Assembly: GCA_023229765.1 (NCBI GenBank)
Contig: JALNYO010000036.1
Span: 1-36,886 of the forward strand
Direction: 5' to 3'
DNA length: 36,886 bases
DNA from: Syntrophales bacterium
GTDB lineage: Bacteria > Desulfobacterota > Syntrophia > Syntrophales > UBA5619
Program-made: the position numbers and the translations under genes
Notes under the pieces: model-generated
The model's database searches: none
The model's input: the letters and a program-made list of their open reading frames with translations, nothing else
What the model was told of the DNA's origin: nothing
Shown here: in pieces, positions 7,410-15,526 of the stretch
How positions within the stretch are numbered: position 1 is the first letter of the stretch
Layout: every line of letters begins with the position of its first letter

Positions 7410-8521
7410 TGGCAAACAAAAAGAGGGGTTTAGAGAAAACGAAACCGGCCGTGCCGGAACCCACGCCGGTGTTACTGGAAGACCTCCGCCGGATGATCGA
7501 GGAGACAAGGCATGCCGTCGCCACGACGGTCAATGCCGCCCTGACCATGCTCTACTGGAACGTGGGCAGACGGATTCGAGAGGATATCCTTCAGGAGAAA
7601 CGTGCCGAATACGGCCGGGAGATTTTGCTGACACTGTCGGCGAAATTGACGGTTGAGTACGGTCGTGGCTGGAACGAACGCAATATTTCGTACATGGTTA
7701 AATTCTCTGAAGTTTTTCCCGATGAAGCGATTTTGCACGCACTGCGTGCGAAATTAAGTTGGACCCACTTTCGTCTGCTCATTGGTATGGACGACCCCCT
7801 CAAACGCGACTTCTACGGTGAAATGTGCCGCATTGAAGGTTGGTCTACACGAACTCTGGAGAAGAAAATCGATTCCATGCTTTTCGAGCGCACGGCGCTC
7901 TCGCGCAAGCCGGAAAAGCTGATCGAACAGGAGCTACAGTCGCTACACCAAACAGACAAACTGACCCCCGAACTCGTCTTTCGTGATCCTTATATTCTGG
8001 ATTTTCTCGGCCTCAGGGACACGTTTGCCGAAAAGGATGTCGAAGCCGCCATTTTACGCGAGATGGAATCATTCATCTTGGAACTGGTAATTGGGTTCGC
8101 CTTCCTCGAACGTCAGAAACGCATCACCTTGGACGGCGATGATTTCTATCTCGACCTGCTCTTCTATCATCGGCGATTGCGTCGTCTGGTGGCAATTGAA
8201 CTTAAACTGGGCGACTTCAAACCCGCATTCAAGGGACAAATGGAGCTTTATCTGCGCTGGCTGGATAAATACGAGCGTCGCGAAGGAGAAGATGCGCCTC
8301 TGGGCATAATTCTCTGCGCCGGCAAGAAGCAGGAGCAGATCGAACTGCTGGAACTGGGCCGCTCCGGCATCCACGTCGCCGAATACCTTACCGATTCTCT
8401 GCCGAAAGAGGTGCTGCAAGAGAAACTCCGCAAAGCTATCGCCCTTGCCCGCAGACAGCTGGAGAGCCTGGGGAAAAAGGGCGTTGCCAAGAATGTGGTG
8501 AAGTTGCAGGAGGGGAAGTGA
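7409..8521 (+). CDS. DUF1016/YhcG-type PD-(D/E)xK nuclease-fold protein
   Basis: A 370-residue protein of the DUF1016 family. An N-terminal helical domain (about 15-160, with YWNVGRRIREDILQ and RGWNERNISYMVKFSEVFP) precedes a nuclease-fold domain. There GDDFYLDLLFYH (Asp249) and AIELKLGDFKP (Glu264, Lys266) give the D-ExK catalytic pattern. The reading frame extends to GTG 7406, but ATG 7409 is better placed behind GGAGGT. Its stop overlaps the hsdS ATG as TGATG. The family is often found inside or beside type I restriction loci and is suspected to act in defence; its reaction there is unproven. All expected catalytic residues are present. Confidence 0.88.
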   Translation: MANKKRGLEKTKPAVPEPTPVLLEDLRRMIEETRHAVATTVNAALTMLYWNVGRRIREDILQEKRAEYGREILLTLSAKLTVEYGRGWNERNISYMVKFSEVFPDEAILHALRAKLSWTHFRLLIGMDDPLKRDFYGEMCRIEGWSTRTLEKKIDSMLFERTALSRKPEKLIEQELQSLHQTDKLTPELVFRDPYILDFLGLRDTFAEKDVEAAILREMESFILELVIGFAFLERQKRITLDGDDFYLDLLFYHRRLRRLVAIELKLGDFKPAFKGQMELYLRWLDKYERREGEDAPLGIILCAGKKQEQIELLELGRSGIHVAEYLTDSLPKEVLQEKLRKAIALARRQLESLGKKGVAKNVVKLQEGK

Positions 8522-9804
8522 TGAGCAACTGGCCTTCAAAGCGAATGGAAGAGCTATGCGAAATAACCTCAAGCAAACGTATCTTTGCTGCAGATTACGT
8601 CTCTGAAGGTGTGCCTTTCTATCGTGGCAAGGAGATTACCGAGAAATATAAAGGGAATATCAATATTTCGACAGAATTGTTCATTGCCGAAGAAAAGTTC
8701 AAGGAGATTGAACGAAAGTTTGGTGTACCAAAGCCTGGCGATTTACTTCTCACATCTGTGGGCACACTCGGTTCAGTCTATGTGGTGAAACCTAGCGACA
8801 GGTTCTATTTTAAGGACGGGAATCTCACATGGTTTCGCAATTTCAAAGAACTCGACAGTCATTATCTCTATTATTGGCTGGGTTCTCCGCAGGGATGGGC
8901 AGAGCTATGCAAAGCAACTATTGGGTCATCTCAGTCCGCATTCACAATTGTTCTATTGAAGGGGATAGAAATAGAAGTCCCCCCCCGCCCTACGCAGCGA
9001 AAAATCGCGTCGATACTCTCCGCCTACGACGATCTGATCGAGAATAATCTGCGGCGGATCAAAATTCTGGAGGAAATGGCGCAGAACCTCTACCGCGAGT
9101 GGTTTGTCAAATTCCGCTTCCCTGGCCACCAGTACGCCCGCTTCACCGATTCCCCACTTGGCAGAATTCCTGAGGGTTGGGAGGTGGTATCCTTGGAAAA
9201 TGTTTGTAGCCGAATTACTGATGGATCTCATTACAGCCCTAAGACCACCGATTATGGATATCCAATGGCATCAGTCAAAGATATGCACGACTGGGGAATC
9301 AACATCGATACATGCCGAAAAATCAGTGAAGAAGAATTTCATAATTTGGTTCGTAATGACTGTAAGATGTGCAAGAATGACGTGCTTATAGCAAAGGATG
9401 GAAGCTATCTAAAGCACTGTTTTGTTGTCGAACGCGATTTTGATGTCGCATTGTTATCGTCAATAGCGATTCTGCGGCCTAGCGAAAAAATCAATCCTCA
9501 TGTCTTAGCGATGACACTTCGGGAGCCGGACATGAAAACGAGAATGACCGGTTTTGTATCTGGCGCAGCTTTGCCAAGGATAATTTTACAGGCTTTCCGA
9601 CAGTTTCAGATCGTATTGCCACATATTGCGCTCCAGGAGCAATGGGCAGCATCTGCAGAGCCTATGATTCAGCTTTGCTGTCGCTTGCTCCATGCGAATG
9701 GAACCCTTTGCCGCACCCGCGACCTGCTCCTCCCCAAGCTCATCTCCGGCAAGTTGGATGTGTCGGAATTGGACATCACGATTCCCGCGGAGGCCGAAGC
9801 ATGA
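8521..9804 (+). CDS. hsdS: Type I restriction-modification specificity subunit S
   Basis: A 427-residue protein with two target-recognition domains. The first spans about 5-150. A conserved central helix pair follows (about 158-205, with QRKIASILSAYDDLIENN and NLYREWFVKFRFPGH). The second domain spans about 215-365, and a C-terminal helix ends in LLLPKLISGKLDVSELDI. The two halves recognise the two parts of a split target site; the site cannot be predicted here. ATG 8521 overlaps the preceding stop by one base. The variable domains are clearly more AT-rich than the central and terminal conserved parts, as expected for modules exchanged by recombination. Confidence 0.95.
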   Translation: MSNWPSKRMEELCEITSSKRIFAADYVSEGVPFYRGKEITEKYKGNINISTELFIAEEKFKEIERKFGVPKPGDLLLTSVGTLGSVYVVKPSDRFYFKDGNLTWFRNFKELDSHYLYYWLGSPQGWAELCKATIGSSQSAFTIVLLKGIEIEVPPRPTQRKIASILSAYDDLIENNLRRIKILEEMAQNLYREWFVKFRFPGHQYARFTDSPLGRIPEGWEVVSLENVCSRITDGSHYSPKTTDYGYPMASVKDMHDWGINIDTCRKISEEEFHNLVRNDCKMCKNDVLIAKDGSYLKHCFVVERDFDVALLSSIAILRPSEKINPHVLAMTLREPDMKTRMTGFVSGAALPRIILQAFRQFQIVLPHIALQEQWAASAEPMIQLCCRLLHANGTLCRTRDLLLPKLISGKLDVSELDITIPAEAEA

Positions 9805-9876
9805 AGGCACCCGGAGCTTTATCTTGCATTTACTCTTCACTTATGTATATCTGAATAGGAATTGCAGGGGGCGTCA

Positions 9877-10476
9877 ATGGTGAAGGATAAAGAGCGGATA
9901 CTGGAGATTGCAGGCAGGCTCGGAGTGACCACGGCGGCAGATGTGGAAGCGGTCGGTATTTCTCGCAATCACCTGTACGAGTTGTGCAAGGCGGGTAAAA
10001 TCGAGCGGACGGCCCGTGGGCTTTATCAAATTCCGGGCGCCCTTTCAACGGAGCATGGCGTTTTGATCGAAGTCGCCAAACGTGTACCCAAAGGGGTGGT
10101 CTGCCTGCTTTCCGCCCTCAGGTTTCACGATCTGACGACGCAGATACCCCATGAAGTTTGGATCACGGTGCCACGCGGGGGCTGGCGGCCGCAGATGGAT
10201 TACCCGCCTCTGAATCTGACTTACATGTCCGGCGAATCCTATGCTTTCGGCATTAGGGAGCACACGGTCCAGGGGATTGGGATCAAGGTTTATACGCCGG
10301 CGAAAACCGTGGCGGATTGTTTCAAGTTTCGCAACAAGGTTGGCCTTGATGTGGCCATCGAGGCACTTCGCGAGGTATGGCGGTCCCGCCTGGCCAGTAT
10401 GGATGACTTGGCGGAGGCGGCCAAAGTGTGTCGGGTGTTCACGGTGATACGTCCCTATCTGGAGGCTACTGTATGA
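9877..10476 (+). CDS. AbiEi-like antitoxin / winged-helix regulator
   Basis: A 199-residue protein of the AbiEi antitoxin type. An N-terminal winged helix contains SRNHLYELCKAGKIERT and RGLYQIPG. The family core follows (GVVCLLSALRFHDLT, PHEVWITVPRG, IKVYTPAKTVADCFKFRNK). AbiEi normally represses its own operon and neutralises the nucleotidyltransferase toxin AbiEii, encoded directly downstream with a four-base overlap. Here the overlap (ATGA at 10473) is kept, but the next frame ends after 16 codons and no toxin follows. ATG 9877 is preferred over TTG 9862. It may now act as a free regulator within the restriction locus. Confidence 0.85.
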   Translation: MVKDKERILEIAGRLGVTTAADVEAVGISRNHLYELCKAGKIERTARGLYQIPGALSTEHGVLIEVAKRVPKGVVCLLSALRFHDLTTQIPHEVWITVPRGGWRPQMDYPPLNLTYMSGESYAFGIREHTVQGIGIKVYTPAKTVADCFKFRNKVGLDVAIEALREVWRSRLASMDDLAEAAKVCRVFTVIRPYLEATV

Positions 10477-10523
10477 GTGCCCGGGAGAAAGAAAACAGGG
10501 GGCACACTCAGGGGAAGTCGTAG
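10473..10523 (+). pseudogene. 16-codon remnant in the position of the AbiEii toxin gene
   Basis: ATG 10473 overlaps the AbiEi stop as ATGA, exactly where abiEii starts in intact AbiE systems. The frame reads MSAREKENRGHTQGKS and then stops at TAG 10521, two bases before the next gene. I infer a deletion that removed the toxin and joined the AlbA_2 gene. The alternative is a chance short overlap ORF. Confidence 0.4.
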
Positions 10524-10524
10524 C

Positions 10525-12066
10525 ATGAAAACCACCGATCTCGATATCCTGCTCCAGGAGGGCGAAGGCGTCATGCTGGAGTACAAGGAGAGTCTATCCT
10601 CTTCCTTTGCCCGCGAGCTGGTGGGCTTTGCCAATACGGCAGGGGGCAAGATTCTGCTGGGGGTGCGCGACGACGGCACCGTCAAGGGGATTGCCGATAC
10701 CAACGCGCTACGCGCCCGTATCCAGGACATCGCCCGCAACTGCGACCCGTCGGTGAAGATCCTGCTGCAACGAATCGGCGAGGTCATCGTGGTGACAGTT
10801 CGCGAGAGCGAATCAAAGCCGGTGCAGTGCAGCGACGGTTATTTCTGGCGGCAGGGCGCCGTTACCCAGAAGCTCAGCCGAGATGAGATTCGGGATCTGT
10901 TCCGCAGTGAGGGGGCTATCCGTTTCGATACCTCGGTCTGTCCGAAATTCCGCTACCCTCAGGACTTCGACCGGGAGAAGTACAATGCCTGGCTCCGGTT
11001 GAGCGGCATCACCGGCCGTCCCAGCACCGAGGACGTTCTGGTCAACATCGAAGCAGCCGAGCGTTCCGGCACCAAGCTCCTTTTCCGCAATGCCGGTGTT
11101 CTCTTCTTCGCCAAGAACGTCAGACATTTTTTCAACCAGGCCTACGTCACCTGTCTCCTGGCCAAAGGCACGGACAAGGTGCACATCCTGGACCGCAAGG
11201 ATTTTGCCGGCGGCATCGTTGCGGATATCGAGGACAGCCTGCGCTTCATCGAGCGCAATACCCGCACGGCCTACCGGATTGAAGGGCTGCGCCGGGAGGA
11301 CGTCCCGGAATACCCGATGAAGGCCCTGCGCGAAGCCATCACCAATGCGGTCATGCATCGCGACTGGTTCATGGAGGGGGCCAATGTTTTCGTGGAGATC
11401 TATACCGACCGGATCGAGATCTCCAGCCCCGGCGGCCTGCCCAAGGGGATGAAGCTTGCCGACCTTGGCCGGAAGAGCATCCGCCGTAATGCCCTGCTTG
11501 CCGACCTGCTCCACCGCATCACTTTCATCGAAAAGGCAGGAACCGGTATCAAGCGAATGCGCGAGGAGGCACGGGCACAGCATTGTCCGCCACCGACCTT
11601 CGAGGAGAACGGATTTTTCACCGCGATCTTCTATCCCAGTCCGGAGGTACGGACGCAGGCGGGCGCAAAAGAGGCACCAAGTACCGCACAAGTCGGGACC
11701 AAGAAGGGATCAAATCAGGCACATGATAAGGCCCATGACGTGGAAGCCACCCCACAAGTACCCCCCAAGCACCCCTCAAGTGCCCCACAAGTTGCGGGAC
11801 AAGTAGGCACCAAGTTGGCACTAAGTCGGCACCAAGTTGAAATATTGCGGAAATGCATTAAAGACAGCATGTTAGTTGATCTTATGGCAATTGCAGAGCG
11901 TTCTGATCGCACCAAGTTCAGGCACCAAGTCTTGAATCCGCTCATCAAAGCCGGATGGATCGAAATGACCATCCCCGAAAAACCACGCAGCTCGAAACAG
12001 CGGTACCGCACCACCGCTGCCGGTCGCACAGTCCTTGCGCACGCTGAAAAGGAGACTCCTTCATGA
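10525..12066 (+). CDS. AlbA_2 (Schlafen-type) and HATPase domain putative regulator
   Basis: A 513-residue protein. The AlbA_2 domain spans about 10-125, with MLEYKES and FANTAGGKILLGVRDDG. A GHKL-type ATPase domain spans about 255-365, with the N-box EAITNAVMHRD, the G1-like motif IEISSPGGL and the G2-like motif KAGTGIKRM. A low-complexity linker (about 375-440) repeats Q-V-G-T-K and P-Q-V units, and a C-terminal winged helix ends the protein. Such proteins are predicted DNA-binding ATPases and recur between hsdS and hsdR in type I loci; their role is not established. The frame extends to GTG 10477, but ATG 10525 has GGGGAAG about 8 bases upstream. Its stop overlaps the hsdR ATG by four bases. 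Confidence 0.85.
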   Translation: MKTTDLDILLQEGEGVMLEYKESLSSSFARELVGFANTAGGKILLGVRDDGTVKGIADTNALRARIQDIARNCDPSVKILLQRIGEVIVVTVRESESKPVQCSDGYFWRQGAVTQKLSRDEIRDLFRSEGAIRFDTSVCPKFRYPQDFDREKYNAWLRLSGITGRPSTEDVLVNIEAAERSGTKLLFRNAGVLFFAKNVRHFFNQAYVTCLLAKGTDKVHILDRKDFAGGIVADIEDSLRFIERNTRTAYRIEGLRREDVPEYPMKALREAITNAVMHRDWFMEGANVFVEIYTDRIEISSPGGLPKGMKLADLGRKSIRRNALLADLLHRITFIEKAGTGIKRMREEARAQHCPPPTFEENGFFTAIFYPSPEVRTQAGAKEAPSTAQVGTKKGSNQAHDKAHDVEATPQVPPKHPSSAPQVAGQVGTKLALSRHQVEILRKCIKDSMLVDLMAIAERSDRTKFRHQVLNPLIKAGWIEMTIPEKPRSSKQRYRTTAAGRTVLAHAEKETPS

Positions 12067-15000
12067 CCCCTCCCTCCGGTTACACCGAAGACGCCCTGAT
12101 CGAACGACCGGCCATTGCCCTCCTGGCTGCGCTGGGCTGGCAGACTCTCAACGCCTATCACGAGTTCGACCACGGCGCGAGCAGTCTGGGCCGGGAGACC
12201 AGGGATGAGGTGGTGCTGAAATCCCGCCTGCGGGAAGCGTTGCTGAGGCTCAATCCCGAGGCCTCGCCGGAGGCCGTCCATCAGGCGATCGAGGAACTGA
12301 CCCGCGACCGGTCCCGGATGAGCGCGGCGGCTGCCAATCGAGAGATCTACCACCTCCTCAAGAACGGCGTGCGCGTTCCCCGGCCCGATCCCGAAGGCGA
12401 CGGCGAGACGGTAGAGGTGGTGCGGGTGGTGGACTGGGACGACCCGGCCCAAAACGACTTCCTGCTCTGTTCGCAGTTCTGGGTCACGGGCGAGATGCAC
12501 ACCCGGCGGGCCGACCTGGTGGGCTTCGTCAACGGTTTGCCGCTGCTGTTCATCGAACTCAAGGCCGCCCACCGCCGCCTGGAGACCGCCTTCACCGGCA
12601 ACCTGCGTGACTACAAGGACACCATCCCGCAGCTTTTCTGGCCCAACGCCCTGGTCATCCTTTCCAACGGCAGCCAAAGCCGTGTGGGCAGCATTACCGC
12701 CGGCTGGGAGCACTTCGCCGCATGGAAGAAGGTCGGCAGTGAGGATGAGGCGGGCGAGGGATCGCTGGAGACGATGCTGCGCGGCGTCTGCGACCCGACG
12801 CGCTTCCTGGATCTGGTGGAGAATTTCTGCCTCTTTCAGGAGGTCCCCGGCGGGCTAATCAAGCTCACGGCCAAGAACCACCAGTACCTGGGCGTCAACA
12901 AAGCGCTTGCGGCCCTGGCCGACATCCGGCAGCGGGAAGGCAAGCTGGGGGTGTTCTGGCACACCCAGGGCAGCGGCAAGAGCGTGGCGATGATGTTCTT
13001 CGCCCAGAAGGTGCTGCGCAAACTGCCGGGAAACTGGACCTTCGTGGTCGTCACGGACCGGCAGGAACTGGACGGCCAGATCTACAAGCACTTCGCCTCG
13101 GCGGGGGTGGTGACGGAAAACCACGCCCAGGCGGAAAGCAGCAAACACCTGCGGCAGCTCCTCGCCGAGGATCACCGCTACGTCTTCACCCTGATCCACA
13201 AGTTCCGCACCGAGCAGGGCGAAACGCATCCGGTGCTCTCGGAACGGTCCGACATCATCGTCATCACCGACGAGGCGCACCGCAGCCAGTACGACACCCT
13301 GGCGCTGAACATGCGCACGGCCCTGCCGAACGCCGCCTTTCTGGCTTTCACCGGCACGCCGCTGATCGTCGGCGAAGAGAAGACCCGGCAGGTCTTCGGC
13401 GACTACATCAGCGTCTATGACTTCCAGCAGTCGGTGGCCGACGGCGCGACGGTGCCGCTCTACTACGAGAACCGCATCCCGGAACTGCAACTGCTCAATG
13501 ACAACCTCAACGAGGATATGGAACGCCTCCTGGAGGCGGCTGAACTGGACGAGGAGCAGGAGAAGAAGCTGGAAAGGGAGTTCGCCCGGGAGTACCGCCT
13601 GATCACCCGCAACGATCGACTGGAGGCGGTGGCCAAGGACCTGGTAACGCATTTCACGGGACGGGGCTTCCAGGGCAAAGCCATGATGATCTGCATCGAC
13701 AAGGCCACAGCCATCCGCATGTATGACAAGGTCAAGCGGTACTGGGGCGAAAAGATCGCGGCCTTGCTGGCCGAGGCGGCAGGGGCGGAGGGCGGCTCCC
13801 GGGGGGAAATCGAAGCGCAGATTGCCCGGATGAAGGAAACCGACATGGCGGTGGTCGTCTCCCAAGGGCAAAACGAGATTGCCGAGATGAGCGAAAAAGA
13901 GCTCGACATCCGCCCGCACCGCAAGCGCATGGTCGATGAGGATCTGGAGACGAAGTTCAAGAATCCCGACGACCCCTTCCGTCTGGTCTTTGTCTGCGCC
14001 ATGTGGATGACCGGCTTCGACGTGCCGAGCTGCTCGACCCTCTATCTCGACAAACCGATGCGCAACCACACCCTGATGCAGACCATCGCCCGGGCCAACC
14101 GGGTCTATCCGGGCAAGGTGAGCGGCCTGATCGTGGACTATGCCGGGGTGTTCCGCAACCTGGAGAGGGCGTTGGCCATCTATGGGGCCGGCGGTACGGC
14201 GGGCGGCAATAAGCCGGTTGAAGACAAGTCGGCATTGGTGGCAGCACTGCGTCAGGCGTTGGCGGAGGCCCGGGGGTTATGCCGGGAGCACGGGGTAAAC
14301 CTTGCAGCCATCCAGGCCGCCGAGGGATTTGCCCGCGTCGGTTTGCTCGATGACGCCGTGGAGGCGCTGGTCGCCTCCGAAGAGATCAAGCTCCGCTATC
14401 TCGATCTGACCAACACGGTTCTGCGACTCTACAAGGCCGTGCTGCCCGACCCGGCGGTAAAGGAATTTGCCGCCGAAGTGTCGCCTCTCCAAGTGATCGC
14501 CGACAAAATCCGTGCGCTGACACGGCCGGCGGACATCTCTCAGGTCATGCAACAGGTGGAAGGGCTCCTCGATCAGTCGATCGCCACCGAGGGCTATGTG
14601 ATCCGCGAACCAACCTCACCCTTTGACGCCGATCATTGGCTTGACCTGAGTAAAATCGACTTCGAGAAGCTGGCCGAGAAGTTCAAGACGGGGCGCAGGC
14701 GCACTTTGAACGAGAAGCTCAAGGGAACGGTTGCACAGAAGCTCATGGTCCTGGTGCGGAAGAACCGCACCAGGATGGATTATCTAGAGCAATTCCAGGC
14801 GATGATCGACGCCTACAACGCGGGCAGCCTCAACGCCGAGGAGTTCTTCCTGCAACTGGTGGCCTTTGCCCGGAGTCTGAATGAAGAAGAGCAGCGGGGC
14901 GTGGGCGAGCAATTAAGTGAAGAGGAGCTGGCGCTCTTCGACCTCCTGACCAAGCCGCAGATCGACATGAGCGACGCGGATCGGGAAAAGGTCAAAGCCA

Positions 15001-15257
15001 CTGCCAGGGAACTGCTATCAACGCTCAAAGCGGGCAAACTGGTGCTCGATTGGCGCAAACGCCAGCAGGCCCGCGCCGAAGTGCGGGTGACGATCGAGAA
15101 ACTGCTGGACCAAGGCTTGCCGAGGATCTATACGCCAAAGCTTTTTGAGCAGAAAACAACGGCCGTGTTCCAGCACGTCTATGACGCCTACTACGGCGCG
15201 GGGCGCAGCGTGTATGAAAAAGGAAACAGCCTTGGCGCTGCCTATGAAGCACATTAA
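12063..15257 (+). CDS. hsdR: Type I restriction endonuclease subunit R
   Basis: A 1064-residue motor and nuclease subunit. The N-terminal PD-(D/E)xK nuclease has RRADLVGFVNGLP followed by FIELKA (Glu-Leu-Lys near 165-167). The superfamily 2 translocase has Walker A in TQGSGKSVAMM (near 301), DEAH in ITDEAHRSQYD (near 402) and motif III in AFTGTPL. A second RecA-like domain contains WMTGFDVPSCSTLYLDKP and QTIARANRV. The C-terminal helical region (about 800-1064) binds the methylase core. ATG 12063 overlaps the upstream stop (ATGA), so expression is coupled. It cleaves unmodified DNA after ATP-driven translocation with HsdM and HsdS. The gene is full length with no visible damage. Confidence 0.96.
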   Translation: MTPPSGYTEDALIERPAIALLAALGWQTLNAYHEFDHGASSLGRETRDEVVLKSRLREALLRLNPEASPEAVHQAIEELTRDRSRMSAAAANREIYHLLKNGVRVPRPDPEGDGETVEVVRVVDWDDPAQNDFLLCSQFWVTGEMHTRRADLVGFVNGLPLLFIELKAAHRRLETAFTGNLRDYKDTIPQLFWPNALVILSNGSQSRVGSITAGWEHFAAWKKVGSEDEAGEGSLETMLRGVCDPTRFLDLVENFCLFQEVPGGLIKLTAKNHQYLGVNKALAALADIRQREGKLGVFWHTQGSGKSVAMMFFAQKVLRKLPGNWTFVVVTDRQELDGQIYKHFASAGVVTENHAQAESSKHLRQLLAEDHRYVFTLIHKFRTEQGETHPVLSERSDIIVITDEAHRSQYDTLALNMRTALPNAAFLAFTGTPLIVGEEKTRQVFGDYISVYDFQQSVADGATVPLYYENRIPELQLLNDNLNEDMERLLEAAELDEEQEKKLEREFAREYRLITRNDRLEAVAKDLVTHFTGRGFQGKAMMICIDKATAIRMYDKVKRYWGEKIAALLAEAAGAEGGSRGEIEAQIARMKETDMAVVVSQGQNEIAEMSEKELDIRPHRKRMVDEDLETKFKNPDDPFRLVFVCAMWMTGFDVPSCSTLYLDKPMRNHTLMQTIARANRVYPGKVSGLIVDYAGVFRNLERALAIYGAGGTAGGNKPVEDKSALVAALRQALAEARGLCREHGVNLAAIQAAEGFARVGLLDDAVEALVASEEIKLRYLDLTNTVLRLYKAVLPDPAVKEFAAEVSPLQVIADKIRALTRPADISQVMQQVEGLLDQSIATEGYVIREPTSPFDADHWLDLSKIDFEKLAEKFKTGRRRTLNEKLKGTVAQKLMVLVRKNRTRMDYLEQFQAMIDAYNAGSLNAEEFFLQLVAFARSLNEEEQRGVGEQLSEEELALFDLLTKPQIDMSDADREKVKATARELLSTLKAGKLVLDWRKRQQARAEVRVTIEKLLDQGLPRIYTPKLFEQKTTAVFQHVYDAYYGAGRSVYEKGNSLGAAYEAH

Positions 15258-15266
15258 AAAAATTTG

Positions 15267-15295
15267 TTGACAGGGCGTTTTCACTCTGGTAGGGG
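15267..15295 (+). promoter_or_regulatory. Probable trp operon promoter
   Basis: A perfect TTGACA at 15267-15272 sits ten bases after the hsdR stop. The base-17-spaced -10 position (15290-15295) reads TAGGGG, a weak match. The position, about 40 bases ahead of trpL, fits. An activator or a differently placed -10 may be involved. Confidence 0.45.
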
Positions 15296-15334
15296 AAAAG
15301 CCGTTTTTAAAGGTTAATGAAAAGTGTGGATGAA

Positions 15335-15412
15335 ATGACTGTGAATAATGCCTGCAAAAACTGGCGCTGGTGGAGCAAATACGAAGGGGAGAGGTTTGCC
15401 GACCGCGTTTGA
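15335..15412 (+). CDS. trpL: trp leader peptide
   Basis: A 25-residue ORF from ATG 15335 to TGA 15410-15412. Residues 8-13 read KNWRWW, giving three Trp codons at 15362, 15368 and 15371 within 12 bases, a strong excess for a peptide this short. The stop codon falls about 25 bases before the terminator hairpin. Ribosome stalling at the Trp codons would leave the antiterminator segment 15391-15400 free to pair. The ribosome binding site is weak (GTGGA about 7 bases upstream). Confidence 0.85.
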   Translation: MTVNNACKNWRWWSKYEGERFADRV

Positions 15413-15471
15413 CCATCATTGATGTAAAAAATACAGCCGTGGCAGCCTCTTGGGGCAGCCACGGTTTTTTT
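15391..15471 (+). promoter_or_regulatory. Tryptophan attenuator (antiterminator 2:3, terminator 3:4)
   Basis: The terminator arms CCGTGGC (15437-15443) and GCCACGG (15458-15464) extend inward past one A-A mismatch by GCC/GGC, followed by seven T residues (15465-15471). The competing antiterminator pairs GAGGTTTGCC (15391-15400, at the end of trpL) with GGCAGCCTC (15441-15449), with one bulge and one G-U pair. This removes the 5' half of the terminator. The arrangement is a classical ribosome-mediated trp attenuator. Confidence 0.85.
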
Positions 15472-15472
15472 G

Positions 15473-15526
15473 TTTTCAGGATTAAAAAAGGCCGTGACGA
15501 TTCGCGGCCTTTTTTAATCCTGAAAA
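15473..15526 (+). terminator. Second long terminator-like hairpin before trpE
   Basis: Perfect 22-base arms (15473-15494 and 15505-15526) flank a ten-base loop. The G+C core GGCCG/CGGCC is followed by six T and preceded by six A, so it reads as a terminator on both strands. It ends six bases before the trpE GGAG. It is not part of the standard attenuator. Confidence 0.75.

Noticed and set aside
11715..14069. Long minus-strand ORFs opposite the AlbA_2 and hsdR genes
   Set aside because: They mirror well-supported coding frames on the plus strand, are low in recognisable motifs and have no promoter or ribosome binding site.
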